Shown here: in pieces, positions 17,657 through 27,917 of the stretch
How positions within the stretch are numbered: the first letter of the stretch is position 1
How the letters are laid out: each line of letters opens with the position of its first letter
DNA from: Cellulomonas sp. 73-145
Lineage (GTDB): Bacteria; Actinomycetota; Actinomycetes; Actinomycetales; Cellulomonadaceae
DNA length: 64,000 nt
Assembly (NCBI GenBank): GCA_001898185.1
Contig: MKTI01000002.1
Span: 153,924-217,923 of the forward strand
Direction: 5' to 3'
Notes under the pieces: model-generated
What the model was told of the DNA's origin: nothing
What the model saw: only the letters and a program-made list of their open reading frames with translations
The model's database searches: none
Program-made: the position numbers and the translations under genes

Positions 17657-17697
17657 GGCAGAGCCCGGTGCGCAGCAGGTGCGCACCGGGCTCTGCC
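17657..17697 (-). terminator. Terminator after guaB3
   Basis: Perfect 18-bp inverted repeat (17657-17674 with 17680-17697) with a 5-base loop, 21 bases downstream of the guaB3 stop on the minus strand. Confidence 0.87.
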
Positions 17698-17717
17698 GGG
17701 AGGTCTCGTGGACCCGC

Positions 17718-18839
17718 TCAGCGGGGCTGGTACGGGGAGACGACGACCTCCACGCGCTGGAACTCCTTGAGGTCCGAGTAGCCGGTGGTGGCCATCGCCC
17801 GGCGCAGGGCGCCGATCAGGTTCAGCGTGCCGTCGGCCGTCCGGCCCGGGCCGAACAGGATCTGCTCCAGGGTGCCGGCGGTGCCGACCTCGACCCGCTC
17901 ACCGCGCGGCAGGTCCGGGTGGTGCGCCTCCGGCCCCCAGTGCCAGCCGCGGCCCGGCGCCTGCGTGGCGCGGGCCAGCGCGGCACCGAGCATCACCGCG
18001 TCCGCACCGCAGGCGATCGCCTTCACGAGGTCGCCGGAGCGGCCGACGCCGCCGTCGGCGATCACGTGCACGTACCGACCGCCGGACTCGTCGAGGTAGT
18101 CGCGCCGGGCGGCGGCGACGTCCGCCACTGCCGTCGCCATCGGGGCGTGGATGCCCAGCGACACGCGCGTCGTGTGCGCCGCTCCCCCGCCGAATCCCAC
18201 CAGCACGCCCGCGGCACCCGTGCGCATCAGGTGCAGCGCGGCGGTGTACGTCGACGCGCCGCCGACGATCACCGGCACGTCGAGCTCGTAGATGAACCGC
18301 TTGAGGTTGAGCGGCTCCGCACGGCCGGACACGTGCTCGGCCGAGACGGTCGTGCCGCGGATGACGAACAGGTCGACGCCCGCGTCGACCACGGTGCGCC
18401 AGTGCTCCTGGGTCCGCTGCGGGGACAGCGCGCCGGCCACCGTGACCCCGGCGGCGCGCACCTCCTGCAGGCGGGCGGTGATCAGCTCGGGCTTGATCGG
18501 CTGGGAGTAGATCTCCTGCATGCGCTCGGTCGCCCGGGACGGGTCCAGCGTGGCGATCTCGGCGAGCGGCGGCTCGGGGTCGTCGTAGCGCGTCCACAGG
18601 CCCTCGAGGTCGAGCACGCCGAGACCGCCGAGGCGGCCCAGCTCGACGGCGGTCGCGGGGCTCATCACCGAGTCCATCGGCGCGGCGAGCACCGGCAGGT
18701 CGACGTGGTAGGCGTCGATCTGCCAGCCGACGTTGACCTCCTCCGGGTCGCGGGTGCGCCGGGAGGGCACCACCGCGACGTCGTCGAAGGAGTACGCGCG
18801 GCGACCGCGCTTGCCACGTCCGATCTCGACCTCGCTCAC
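17718..18839 (-). CDS. guaB3: GuaB3-family IMP dehydrogenase-related protein
   Basis: Paralogue of IMP dehydrogenase found in actinobacteria and cyanobacteria, 373 residues, with no CBS domain pair. The barrel is visible (DLPVLAAPMDSVMSP, GGASTYTAALHLMRTGAAGV, VHVIADGGVGRSGD). The catalytic loop reads GFGGGAAHTTRVS, so the cysteine found in IMP dehydrogenase and in classical GMP reductase is replaced by H222. Cyanobacterial GuaB3 has been reported to act as a GMP reductase; whether this protein does is open. GTG at 18839 lies six bases after TAGCCT, so the mRNA is probably leaderless. Confidence 0.88.
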   Translation of the reverse strand: MSEVEIGRGKRGRRAYSFDDVAVVPSRRTRDPEEVNVGWQIDAYHVDLPVLAAPMDSVMSPATAVELGRLGGLGVLDLEGLWTRYDDPEPPLAEIATLDPSRATERMQEIYSQPIKPELITARLQEVRAAGVTVAGALSPQRTQEHWRTVVDAGVDLFVIRGTTVSAEHVSGRAEPLNLKRFIYELDVPVIVGGASTYTAALHLMRTGAAGVLVGFGGGAAHTTRVSLGIHAPMATAVADVAAARRDYLDESGGRYVHVIADGGVGRSGDLVKAIACGADAVMLGAALARATQAPGRGWHWGPEAHHPDLPRGERVEVGTAGTLEQILFGPGRTADGTLNLIGALRRAMATTGYSDLKEFQRVEVVVSPYQPR

Positions 18840-18845
18840 CGGCCC

Positions 18846-18851
18846 AGGCTA
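18846..18851 (-). promoter_or_regulatory. Putative -10 box of a leaderless guaB3 transcript
   Basis: TAGCCT on the minus strand, exactly six bases before the GTG start. There is no Shine-Dalgarno sequence. Confidence 0.45.
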
Positions 18852-18936
18852 CCGGCGTGCCGAGCACGGCCGTGTCGGTGCCCGGTGCCATCCTGGCGCC
18901 GCAGCGGGGGTACGACGCGGTCGGTGCAGCACCGAG

Positions 18937-18975
18937 GTCAGGCAGTGAGGCCAGGCAGTGAGGGCAGGCAGTGAG
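18937..18975 (+). repeat. Three tandem copies of a 13-base repeat before the exonuclease gene
   Basis: Units at 18937-18949, 18950-18962 and 18963-18975 read gtcaggcagtgag, gccaggcagtgag and ggcaggcagtgag. The array ends six bases before the ATG and supplies the only Shine-Dalgarno-like sequence (GTGAGGG). Slippage would change the leader by 13 bases per unit. Confidence 0.85.
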
Positions 18976-18981
18976 GGCACG

Positions 18982-19707
18982 ATGACGACGAGCTGGAGCG
19001 AAGGGCCGCTGCTCGGCTTCGACACCGAGACCACCGGTGTGGACGTGGACAGCGACCGCATCGTCACCGCCGCGCTGGTCCGCCGGGACGCGACCAGCAC
19101 CAGCATCACCACGTGGCTGATCGACCCCGGCGTGCCCATCCCGGCCGAGGCGGCCGCGATCCACGGCATCACCACCGAGCACGCCCGTGAGCACGGCAGG
19201 CCGCCGCGGGACGCGCTGGAGGAGATCGCCGTCGAGCTGGCGGAGGCGTTCCGGACCGGTGTGCCGGTGGTCGCGTACAACGCGTCGTTCGACCTGCGGC
19301 TGCTGGACGCGGAGCTGCGCCGGCACCGCCTGCCGACGCTGCCGGACCGGCTCTACCAGGCCGCCCGCCCGGTGATCGACCCGCTGGTGCTGGACCGGGC
19401 GGAGGACCGGTTCCGGCGGGGGAAGCGCAAGCTGGTCGACCTGTGCGGCTTCTACCGCGTCATCGAGTCCGGCTCGCTCCACAGCGCCGACGTGGACGTC
19501 GTCGCCACGCTGGACGTGCTCGAGCGGATCCTCGGCCGCTTCCCGCACCTGGCGGAGCTCGACCTGGACACGCTGCACGAGTACCAGGTGTCCGCCCACC
19601 GGGCCTGGGCCGAGGGGTTCAACGCCTGGCGCGCCGAGCAGGGCCTCGACGGCCCGGGTGCCGAGCTGGTCTGGCCGACACGCGAACCGGCCGGCACCCT
19701 CTGGTAG
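18982..19707 (+). CDS. DEDDh-family 3'-5' exonuclease
   Basis: Predicted single-strand exonuclease related to the DNA polymerase III epsilon subunit, 241 residues. ExoI acidic pair in GFDTETTGVD (about residues 13-22), IHGITTEHA, ExoII in VAYNASFDLRLLDAEL, and ExoIIIepsilon with histidine and aspartate in LHSADVDVVATLDVL are all present. Role in proofreading, repair or RNA turnover is not visible. Start ATG at 18982 follows the tandem repeat; an upstream in-frame start at 18958 would lie inside the repeat. It diverges from guaB3 and its stop sits inside the stem-loop shared with guaB. Confidence 0.87.
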   Translation: MTTSWSEGPLLGFDTETTGVDVDSDRIVTAALVRRDATSTSITTWLIDPGVPIPAEAAAIHGITTEHAREHGRPPRDALEEIAVELAEAFRTGVPVVAYNASFDLRLLDAELRRHRLPTLPDRLYQAARPVIDPLVLDRAEDRFRRGKRKLVDLCGFYRVIESGSLHSADVDVVATLDVLERILGRFPHLAELDLDTLHEYQVSAHRAWAEGFNAWRAEQGLDGPGAELVWPTREPAGTLW

Positions 19708-19723
19708 GGCGCCGGCCGGTTCG
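19683..19723. terminator. Terminator overlapping the exonuclease stop, shared with guaB
   Basis: 13-bp perfect inverted repeat (19683-19695 with 19711-19723) whose 15-base loop contains the TAG stop of the exonuclease. It lies between convergent genes and may serve both. Confidence 0.65.
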
Positions 19724-19734
19724 GGTCGAGCAGA

Positions 19735-22033
<2,299 letters not shown>

Positions 22034-22080
22034 TCGGCTAACCCTCCCCTGCAACGGACACCCATCTGGGCGTTTACCGA

Positions 22081-22108
22081 TACATCGGCCCGCTGGACCA
22101 GGACGTTA
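22081..22108 (-). promoter_or_regulatory. Candidate WhiG/FliA-type sigma promoter for the BldM-like gene
   Basis: On the minus strand the sequence reads TAAC, 15 bases, GCCGATGTA, against the consensus TAAA-N15-GCCGATAA for the WhiG/FliA sigma group. It would start transcription about 40 bases before the gene's ATG. An overlapping CCGAT-AC-ATCGG palindrome sits at 22077-22088. Confidence 0.4.
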
Positions 22109-22161
22109 GCGGCACCGGAGGAACTGCTTGACTGCGCGGTGCCGAATTGCCCCGTGGAGGG

Positions 22162-22181
22162 CGGACAACCGGAATTGTCCG
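22162..22181. repeat. Inverted repeat between the MerR-type and BldM-like genes
   Basis: CGGACAA (22162-22168) and TTGTCCG (22175-22181) around a 6-base centre. It is 30 bases past the MerR-type stop: either a weak terminator or an operator for the BldM-like gene. The rest of the 176-base gap holds only the candidate promoter. Confidence 0.45.
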
Positions 22182-22209
22182 TGACCCGTTCGAGTGGATC
22201 TCCGGGGCA

Positions 22210-23169
22210 TCACCCGAGAAATCGCCCGCCGTGACTCGAGGTTCCCCCCGACTCGCCGAGCGCCGCCAGCACCTCGTGCAGCAGCCCGGTGAAGGTCCGC
22301 GCACGGTGCACGGAGCGACCCAGCGGGAGCAGCTCGGCCGCCGAGTCCGGGACCATCACGAAGTGCGGTACCTCGGGCCGGTCCTCGGCGAGCCGCGCGA
22401 CGGGCGCCAGGTCCGGCACCTGCTGCTGAGACACGGTGACCAGCGCGCCGGCCCGCGTCATCGCGACCAGCTCCACGGCGTGCCGACCCGACAAGGGGCC
22501 GCCCACCACGCGAGCGTCCACGCCGTGCTGGACGAGCGCCGCCGCCAGCGCGTGCGCCAGCAGCGGCCGCGGGGCACCGGACGGCACCAGGACGAGGACG
22601 ACGGGCTGGCCCGTCGTCTCGTGGTCCGGCGTCACGTCCCGGAGGGCGCCCAGGGCGGCTGCCCGCAGCACCGTCTCGGCGTCGGCGCCGGGGCGGTCGA
22701 TCACGGTCCGGCGGCTCAGCGCCTCGAGCGCCGGCTCGACCAGGGCGGTCCACCAGCTGACCACGTCACCGCCGGCGCCGATCCGCAGCAGAGCCGCGCA
22801 CCCGTCGCCGTCACCGGCGAGAGCCGCGTCCACCACGGGACCCGGCGTCCGGGACGCGCTCGGCGCCGGTACGGCGACCCGGTCGGGCACCGCGTCGAGG
22901 AGCGAACCGCCGGAGACCTCGGTGGCGAGCGCGATGCGCGCCGCCTCGCCGGGCGCGACGCCGTCGATGGTCAGCCGCCGCATCACCAGCAGGCGGGCGA
23001 GGTCCTCGGCGCCGTACCGACGGTGGGAGCCCGCGGGGTGCTCGGACGGCCCGAGACCGTAACGGCGGTCCCAGGTCCGCAGCGTCGCCGGTGCGACGCC
23101 GAGGCGACGGGCGACCGCAGCGACCGTGAGCGCCGGCGCCAGGTGCGCGGCCTGCTCGTCTTCGGCCAT
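22210..23169 (-). CDS. MerR-family regulator with a B12-binding-like C-terminal domain
   Basis: Transcription regulator, 319 residues from ATG 23169. The N-terminal MerR winged helix is clear at about 15-80 ([38 protein letters not shown]). The middle is helical and the C-terminal half ([38 protein letters not shown]) looks like the cobalamin-binding fold of light- or B12-sensing MerR proteins, but I see no DxHxxG motif, so B12 is probably not bound in the usual way. Target genes unknown; it diverges from the WhiB-family gene and may share control of it. CACAAT lies six bases upstream of the start. Confidence 0.75.
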   Translation of the reverse strand: MAEDEQAAHLAPALTVAAVARRLGVAPATLRTWDRRYGLGPSEHPAGSHRRYGAEDLARLLVMRRLTIDGVAPGEAARIALATEVSGGSLLDAVPDRVAVPAPSASRTPGPVVDAALAGDGDGCAALLRIGAGGDVVSWWTALVEPALEALSRRTVIDRPGADAETVLRAAALGALRDVTPDHETTGQPVVLVLVPSGAPRPLLAHALAAALVQHGVDARVVGGPLSGRHAVELVAMTRAGALVTVSQQQVPDLAPVARLAEDRPEVPHFVMVPDSAAELLPLGRSVHRARTFTGLLHEVLAALGESGGTSSHGGRFLG

Positions 23170-23312
23170 GACGCGATTGTGCCAGGCCGCAGGAGCCTGA
23201 GCACTGCAGTGGTCGCGCTCCCGCGCCTGATGCCGTGGCCTGCACCGACACCCGGACCGGATCTGGGCAGGCGTCCATATCGTTTCAGCGAGGCTGAACT
23301 TCCGACCGGGTC

Positions 23313-23342
23313 TTGAACAACCTGTGGCGCGGTTGCTACGGT
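23313..23342 (+). promoter_or_regulatory. Promoter of the WhiB-family gene
   Basis: TTGAAC (23313-23318), 18-base spacer, TACGGT (23337-23342). This would give a leader of about 92 bases before the ATG at 23442. The 272-base divergent gap 23170-23441 holds this promoter and an imperfect repeat around 23284-23300 (TTCAGC...GCTGAA). Confidence 0.6.
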
Positions 23343-23441
23343 GACCACGCACCACCCGATCGACCGGCACCGCCCGTTGCGGCGCCAGGGCGGTCCGCAC
23401 GCAGCGGCCGACGAGGCCGAGGACACGAGGAGGACGACCAG

Positions 23442-23738
23442 ATGGCCGAGATCTCGCGCTTGCCCGGTCCGGTGATGGACCTGTGGGAGTGGCAGTTCCA
23501 GGGAGCGTGCCGCGACGCCGACGAGAACCTCTTCTTCCACCCTGAGGGCGAGCGTGGCGCCGCCCGCCGCCGGCGTGCCGAGGCGGCCAAGGCGATCTGC
23601 GCCACGTGCCCGGTGATCAAGGAGTGCCGCGAGCAGTCGCTCGCCGTGCGCGAGCCCTACGGCGTGTGGGGCGGCCTGTCCGAGGACGAGCGGGCTGCTG
23701 TGCTGGCCGAGCGGGCGGGCCACCGGCACGTCGGCTGA
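23442..23738 (+). CDS. WhiB-family iron-sulfur transcription factor, WhiB3/WhiD-like
   Basis: Redox- or NO-sensitive [4Fe-4S] regulator that works with the primary sigma factor. 98 residues with four cluster cysteines C23, C53, C56 and C62 (GACRDADENLFFHPEGERG, ICATCPVIKEC) and the turn GVWGG at 74-78 followed by a basic-acidic tail. The stretch WEWQFQGACR, FFHPEGERG and EPYGVWGGLS resembles WhiB3/WhiD rather than WhiB1 or WhiB7. AGGAGG stands eight bases before the ATG. In Streptomyces, whiD adjoins bldM, as here with one MerR-type gene between. Confidence 0.9.
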   Translation: MAEISRLPGPVMDLWEWQFQGACRDADENLFFHPEGERGAARRRRAEAAKAICATCPVIKECREQSLAVREPYGVWGGLSEDERAAVLAERAGHRHVG

Positions 23739-23752
23739 GAGAGCTCAGCGCT

Positions 23753-23790
23753 CCACGGACCCGAACGACCGCGCCACGGACCCGAACGAC
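23753..23790. repeat. 17-base direct repeat
   Basis: The 17-base sequence ccacggacccgaacgac occurs at 23753-23769 and again at 23774-23790, between the WhiB-family gene and the terminator. Function unknown; probably a small local duplication. Confidence 0.8.
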
Positions 23791-23825
23791 GAGGGCCCCT
23801 CTCCCGACCGGGAGAGGGGCCCTCG
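23790..23825. terminator. Bidirectional terminator between the WhiB-family gene and groES
   Basis: Perfect 16-bp inverted repeat with a 4-base loop (stem 23790-23805 with 23810-23825) in the gap between the two convergent genes. Confidence 0.88.
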
Positions 23826-23845
23826 TTCATGACGGGGGGCGAGGA

Positions 23846-24139
23846 TCAGCCCACGACCGCCAGCACGTCACGCGCGGACAGGATGAGGAACTCCTCGCCC
23901 GCGTACTTGACCTCGGTGCCGCCGTACTTGGAGTAGATGACCTTGTCACCCACCGCGACGTCGAGCGGCACGCGGTTGCCCTTGTCGTCGATGCGACCCG
24001 GGCCGACGGCGAGGACCTCGCCCTCCTGCGGCTTCTCCTTGGCGCTGTCCGGGATGACCAGACCGGACGCGGTCGTGGTCTCGGCCTCGAGGGCCTTCAC
24101 CACGATCCGGTCCTCGAGGGGCTTGATGGAGACCGACAC
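23846..24139 (-). CDS. groES: Co-chaperonin GroES
   Basis: Ring-forming 10-kDa lid of the GroEL chaperonin. 97 residues: [15 protein letters not shown] at the start, [19 protein letters not shown] mobile loop, [21 protein letters not shown] and the C-terminal [14 protein letters not shown] start with GGGGAGG upstream. It stands alone here: groEL is not downstream, so it must lie elsewhere. Two CIRCE operators and a good promoter precede it, indicating HrcA-controlled heat-shock expression. Confidence 0.96.
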   Translation of the reverse strand: MSVSIKPLEDRIVVKALEAETTTASGLVIPDSAKEKPQEGEVLAVGPGRIDDKGNRVPLDVAVGDKVIYSKYGGTEVKYAGEEFLILSARDVLAVVG

Positions 24140-24228
24140 AGCGGACCTCCCCTTCGCATGTGAGTAGTTCAGCAGGTCAGTGCCGCACCGTCAGCCGCCG
24201 TCGTCGCGGTGCCGGGACCTGGGTGCGG

Positions 24229-24255
24229 TTGGCACACTCACCGGGAGAGTGCCAG
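24229..24255. promoter_or_regulatory. CIRCE operator 2 (imperfect)
   Basis: TTGGCACAC-N9-GAGTGCCAG, an imperfect match to the HrcA-binding CIRCE consensus TTAGCACTC-N9-GAGTGCTAA. It lies just downstream of the predicted groES transcription start. Confidence 0.7.
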
Positions 24256-24261
24256 CTCCTC

Positions 24262-24290
24262 ACTCTAGGAACGCCTTAGCACTCGGTCAA
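24262..24290 (-). promoter_or_regulatory. groES promoter
   Basis: On the minus strand TTGACC (24285-24290), 17-base spacer, TAGAGT (24262-24267). The upstream CIRCE overlaps the -35 box and the spacer, so HrcA binding would block RNA polymerase. Confidence 0.75.
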
Positions 24291-24302
24291 GGCGAGTGCC
24301 AG
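24276..24302. promoter_or_regulatory. CIRCE operator 1
   Basis: TTAGCACTC-N9-GAGTGCCAG. The left arm is a perfect match to CIRCE and the right arm differs at two positions. It overlaps the groES -35 box. Confidence 0.88.
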
Positions 24303-24345
24303 CACCGGGCGGCGTCGCCGCCGGTCGCCGTGCGAGGATCGCCGC

Positions 24346-25602
24346 ATGGACGCCGCCAGCCTCTCGCTCCTGCTCAGCGAGCAGGGCTGGGCGTTGCTGA
24401 CCGCGCTGCCACCGTACGACGAGCAGCGGGTGATGGCCCTGTCCACCCGGCTCCAGGCCGAGGGCCTGGACCCGGCACTCGTCGCCGCGGCACTGACGCA
24501 GTCACGCCTGCGCGCGCGGGCGCGCACCAAGTTCGGGGACTTCGCGGACGGGATGCTGTTCACACCGGCCGGTCTGGAGCAGGCGACCCGCCTGCCGGTC
24601 GCGGCGCACCATGCGCGGCGCTACCTCGCCGCCGGGCTGACCCGGGTGGCGGACCTGACGACCGGGATCGGCGCCGACGCGATGGCGCTGGCGGGCGTCG
24701 GCATCCAGGTGCTGGCGGTGGACCTCGACGAGGTGACCGCGGCGGTCGCGACGGTCAACCTGCGGCACTTCCCCGAGGCACAGGTGCGCCACGGCGACGG
24801 TCTGCAGCTGGACCTCGCGGCGGAGGGCGTCGACGGCGTCTACGCCGACCCGGCCCGGCGCAGCGCCGCTGGACGGCGCAGCTGGGAGCCGACGGACTGG
24901 ACCCCGCCGCTGGACGCGCTGCTCGCGCTTCGCGACCGGGTGCCCGCCGTCGGCCTCAAGCTCGGACCAGGGCTCCCCCACCGGCTCGTGCCCGACGGCG
25001 CGCTCGCCCAGTGGGTGTCCGTCGACGGTGACGTCGTCGAGGTGGGTCTGTGGTTCGGCCCCCTGGCACCCGAGGGCCCCGGACGGTCCGCGCTGGTGCT
25101 GCGCGACGGCCGCGCGCACACGCTGACCGGCGGGACGGACGACGACGAGCGGCCGCCGGTCGGCGCCGTCGGCACCTACCTGTACGAGCCGGACGGCGCG
25201 GTGATCCGCGCCGGCCTGGTCGGCACCGTCGCGCAGGACCTGAGCGGCCGGCTGCTGGACCCCACCATCGCGTACGTCACCGCCGACCGGCTGGTGCCGA
25301 GCGACGTCGCCACGACCTACCGCGTCCTGGACGACCTGCCCTTCGGCGTCAAGCGGCTGCGCACCTACCTCCGCGAGCGCGGGGTGGGTCGGCTCACCGT
25401 CAAGAAGCGCGGCACCGCCGTGACGCCCGAGCAGCTGCGCGGGCAGCTGGACCTGCGCGGCGACGCCGAGGCCACCGTGGTGCTCACCCGCGTCGGCGGT
25501 TCGCAGCGGGTGCTGCTCGTCGAGCCGGTCGCCGGCCCGACCGCGGCGACCACCGGCCGGTCCGACCCTGCCGCCTCCGGCGGCGAGCCCGAGGAGCCCT
25601 GA
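24346..25602 (+). CDS. Class I SAM-dependent methyltransferase with THUMP-like C-terminal domain
   Basis: Probable methyltransferase, 418 residues. SAM-binding motif I is VADLTTGIGADAMALAG (about 101-117), the acidic residue after beta-2 is AVDLDE (124-129), and the catalytic-loop-like motif is YADPARR (166-172). The C-terminal third (PFGVKRLRTYLRERGVG, VKKRGTAVTPEQLRGQL) matches the THUMP-like domain seen in actinobacterial members, which suggests an RNA substrate. Actual substrate unknown. ATG 24346 is preceded six bases upstream by GAGGAT and no Shine-Dalgarno sequence. The stop overlaps the ybdK start by one base (TGATG). Confidence 0.82.
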   Translation: MDAASLSLLLSEQGWALLTALPPYDEQRVMALSTRLQAEGLDPALVAAALTQSRLRARARTKFGDFADGMLFTPAGLEQATRLPVAAHHARRYLAAGLTRVADLTTGIGADAMALAGVGIQVLAVDLDEVTAAVATVNLRHFPEAQVRHGDGLQLDLAAEGVDGVYADPARRSAAGRRSWEPTDWTPPLDALLALRDRVPAVGLKLGPGLPHRLVPDGALAQWVSVDGDVVEVGLWFGPLAPEGPGRSALVLRDGRAHTLTGGTDDDERPPVGAVGTYLYEPDGAVIRAGLVGTVAQDLSGRLLDPTIAYVTADRLVPSDVATTYRVLDDLPFGVKRLRTYLRERGVGRLTVKKRGTAVTPEQLRGQLDLRGDAEATVVLTRVGGSQRVLLVEPVAGPTAATTGRSDPAASGGEPEEP

Positions 25603-26750
25603 TGGCGGCACCCGTGCCCCTGCCGTTCGCCGTGTCCGAGCGGTCGACCATCGGCATCGAGTGGGAGGTCGCCCTGGTCGACGCCGACTCCGGTGACCTG
25701 CGGCAGGCCGCCCAGACCATCCTGCAGGCGGTGCGCGCCGAGGACGGCAGCGACCACCCGAACATCAGCCAGGAGCTGCTGCTCAACACCATCGAGGTGC
25801 AGAGCGGCAAGTGCCGGACCGTCGCGGAGGCCGCGGCGGATCTCCAGGTCGCGCTGGACCAGGTGCGGCGCGTCGCCGAACCGCTGCGGATCGAGCTGAT
25901 GGGCAGCGGCACGCACCCGTTCGCCCACTGGGCCACCCAGAAGGTGACGGACAAGCAGCGCTACGCCACGCTGATCGACCGCACCCAGTGGTGGGGCCGG
26001 CAGATGCTGATCTACGGCGTGCACGTGCACGTCGGCATCGAGGACCGCGCCAAGGTGCTGCCGCTGTCCCGCGCGATGCTCACCGTGTTCGGCACCATCC
26101 AGTCGCTGTCCGCGTCGTCGCCGTTCTGGGCCGGCGCCGACACCGGCTACGCCTCGAACCGCGCGCTGATCTTCCAGCAGCTGCCGACGGCCGGCCTGCC
26201 GCCGCAGTTCGACCAGTGGTCGCAGCTCGAGCAGTACGTCGGCGACATGGTGCACACCGGCGTGATCGACCAGGTGGACGAGGTGCGCTGGGACATCCGG
26301 CCCTCCCCGCGCTTCGGCACCCTCGAGATGCGCATCGCCGACGGCGCCGCGAACCTCCTGGAGGTCACCGCGATCTCCGCGCTGACCCACTGCTTCGTCG
26401 AGCACTTCTCCGAGCTGCTCGACCGCGGCGAGCCCCTGCCGACCTTGCAGCCCTGGTTCGTGCAGGAGAACAAGTGGCGCTCGGCGCGCTACGGCATGGA
26501 CGCGATCCTGATCACCGACGCCGCCGGCGACGAGGAGCTGGTGACCGACTCGGTCACCCGGTGGCTGGAGGTCCTCGCGCCCGTCGCCGAGCGGCTGGGC
26601 TGCGGCGCCGAGCTGGAGCAGGTCCGCACCATCCTCCGCCGCGGCGCGTCGTACCAGCGGCAGCGGGCGGTCGCGCGCCGCAACGCCGGCGACCTCGGCG
26701 CGGTGGTCCGCGCGCTGGTCGAGGAGTTCAGGGCCGGACGACCGCTGTAG
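25602..26750 (+). CDS. ybdK: YbdK/GCS2-family carboxylate-amine ligase (putative glutamate-cysteine ligase)
   Basis: ATP-dependent ligase of the glutamate-cysteine ligase 2 family, 382 residues. Conserved segments are STIGIEWEVALVD (metal-binding acidic residues), LNTIEVQSGKC, YGVHVHVGIEDR, SASSPFWAGADTGYAS, WDIRPSPRFGTLEMRIAD and WFVQENKWRSARYG. Most members have weak glutamate-cysteine ligase activity in vitro; actinobacteria rely on mycothiol, so the natural substrate is uncertain. ATG at 25602 overlaps the methyltransferase stop; a much longer upstream frame is a shadow of that gene. Confidence 0.85.
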   Translation: MAAPVPLPFAVSERSTIGIEWEVALVDADSGDLRQAAQTILQAVRAEDGSDHPNISQELLLNTIEVQSGKCRTVAEAAADLQVALDQVRRVAEPLRIELMGSGTHPFAHWATQKVTDKQRYATLIDRTQWWGRQMLIYGVHVHVGIEDRAKVLPLSRAMLTVFGTIQSLSASSPFWAGADTGYASNRALIFQQLPTAGLPPQFDQWSQLEQYVGDMVHTGVIDQVDEVRWDIRPSPRFGTLEMRIADGAANLLEVTAISALTHCFVEHFSELLDRGEPLPTLQPWFVQENKWRSARYGMDAILITDAAGDEELVTDSVTRWLEVLAPVAERLGCGAELEQVRTILRRGASYQRQRAVARRNAGDLGAVVRALVEEFRAGRPL

Positions 26751-26783
26751 CGGTCCCGGGGTGGCGCCCCGCGCCGTCCGCCG

Positions 26784-27839
26784 CTAAACGAGCACCTGGG
26801 TCAGCGGCATGGACGAGTCGACCGGCAGGTCCAGCGACGACGCCGGCCGCCCCCGGCGCACCAGCGCGGAGCCGAGCGCCGCGATCATCGCGCCGTTGTC
26901 CGTGCAGTACCGGATCGGCGGGATGCGCAGCGTGATGCCGGCCTCCTCGCAGCGCAGCGCGGCCATGTCACGCAGCTGCGAGTTCGCCGAGAAGCCGCCG
27001 CCGACCACCAGCGTGCCGACGCCGTGGGCCTTGCAGGCGGCGATCGCCTTGGCGGTCAGCACGTCGGCGACCGCGGCGGCGAACGACGCGGCCACGTCGT
27101 GCAGCGGGATCTCGAGCCCGGCGTCCTCGCGGGCCTCGACCCACCGGGCCACGGCGGTCTTGAGCCCGGAGAAGGAGAAGTCGGTCGCGTGCGCGGCCTG
27201 GTCCTTCGCCGCGGTGAGGCCGCGCGGGAACCGGATCGCCCCCGGGTCGCCCTCGCGCGCCAGCCGGTCGATGTGCGGACCGCCCGGGTACGGCAGGCCG
27301 AGCAGGCGGCCGACCTTGTCGAACGCCTCCCCCGCCGCGTCGTCGAGCGTCGAGCCGAGCTCGGTCACCTCGACGGTGTCGTCGATCCGGAGCAGGGAGG
27401 AGTGGCCGCCGGAGACGACGAGGGCGAGCACCCGCTCCGGGAAGGGTCCGTCGACCAGCTCGTCGACCACCGCGTGGCCGATCACGTGGTTGACGCCGTA
27501 CAGCGGACGGTCCAGGGCCACGGCGAGGGCCTTGGCGGCGGAGGCGCCGATGGTCAGCGGGCCGACGAGACCCGGACCGGCGGTGACGGCGATCGCGTCG
27601 ACCTGCTCGAGCCCCACGCCGGCGGTGCCGAGCGCCCGGCGGATGGTGGGGATCATCGCCTCGAGGTGGGCCCGCGAGGCGATCTCGGGGATGATCCCGC
27701 CGAAGCGCGCGTGCTCGTCCATCGAGCTCGCGACGGAGTCCACCAGCAGCTCGTACCCGCTGACGAGGGCCACGCCCGTCTCGTCGCAGGAGGTCTCGAT
27801 GCCGAGGACGAGCGGGTCGGTGGATCCAGGCAGCGGCAC
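26784..27839 (-). CDS. tsaD: tRNA N6-threonylcarbamoyladenosine synthase subunit TsaD
   Basis: Transfers the threonylcarbamoyl group to A37 of ANN-decoding tRNAs, together with TsaB and TsaE. 351 residues, ASKHA fold: [15 protein letters not shown], metal-binding histidines in [37 protein letters not shown] and [12 protein letters not shown]. Starts at GTG 27839, six bases after TATCCT (probably leaderless). tsaB, tsaE and rimI are 1.7-4.5 kb upstream on the same strand, separated from tsaD by sseA and a nitroreductase gene. Confidence 0.95.
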   Translation of the reverse strand: MPLPGSTDPLVLGIETSCDETGVALVSGYELLVDSVASSMDEHARFGGIIPEIASRAHLEAMIPTIRRALGTAGVGLEQVDAIAVTAGPGLVGPLTIGASAAKALAVALDRPLYGVNHVIGHAVVDELVDGPFPERVLALVVSGGHSSLLRIDDTVEVTELGSTLDDAAGEAFDKVGRLLGLPYPGGPHIDRLAREGDPGAIRFPRGLTAAKDQAAHATDFSFSGLKTAVARWVEAREDAGLEIPLHDVAASFAAAVADVLTAKAIAACKAHGVGTLVVGGGFSANSQLRDMAALRCEEAGITLRIPPIRYCTDNGAMIAALGSALVRRGRPASSLDLPVDSSMPLTQVLV

Positions 27840-27845
27840 GAGGAC

Positions 27846-27851
27846 AGGATA
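27846..27851 (-). promoter_or_regulatory. Putative -10 box of a leaderless tsaD transcript
   Basis: TATCCT on the minus strand, six bases before the GTG start at 27839. No Shine-Dalgarno sequence is present. It implies that tsaD is transcribed on its own. Confidence 0.45.
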
Positions 27852-27917
27852 GGCGAGGGCCCGGGATCTGCCCGGCTGTGGCGCAGGTCACACCCGTGGC
27901 GGGAAGTGACCCCAGCG

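Noticed and set aside
17441-17717. Small gene or RNA in the gap between the second deoR gene and guaB3
   Set aside because: Only inverted repeats and a terminator are visible; no frame with a ribosome site and no cloverleaf.
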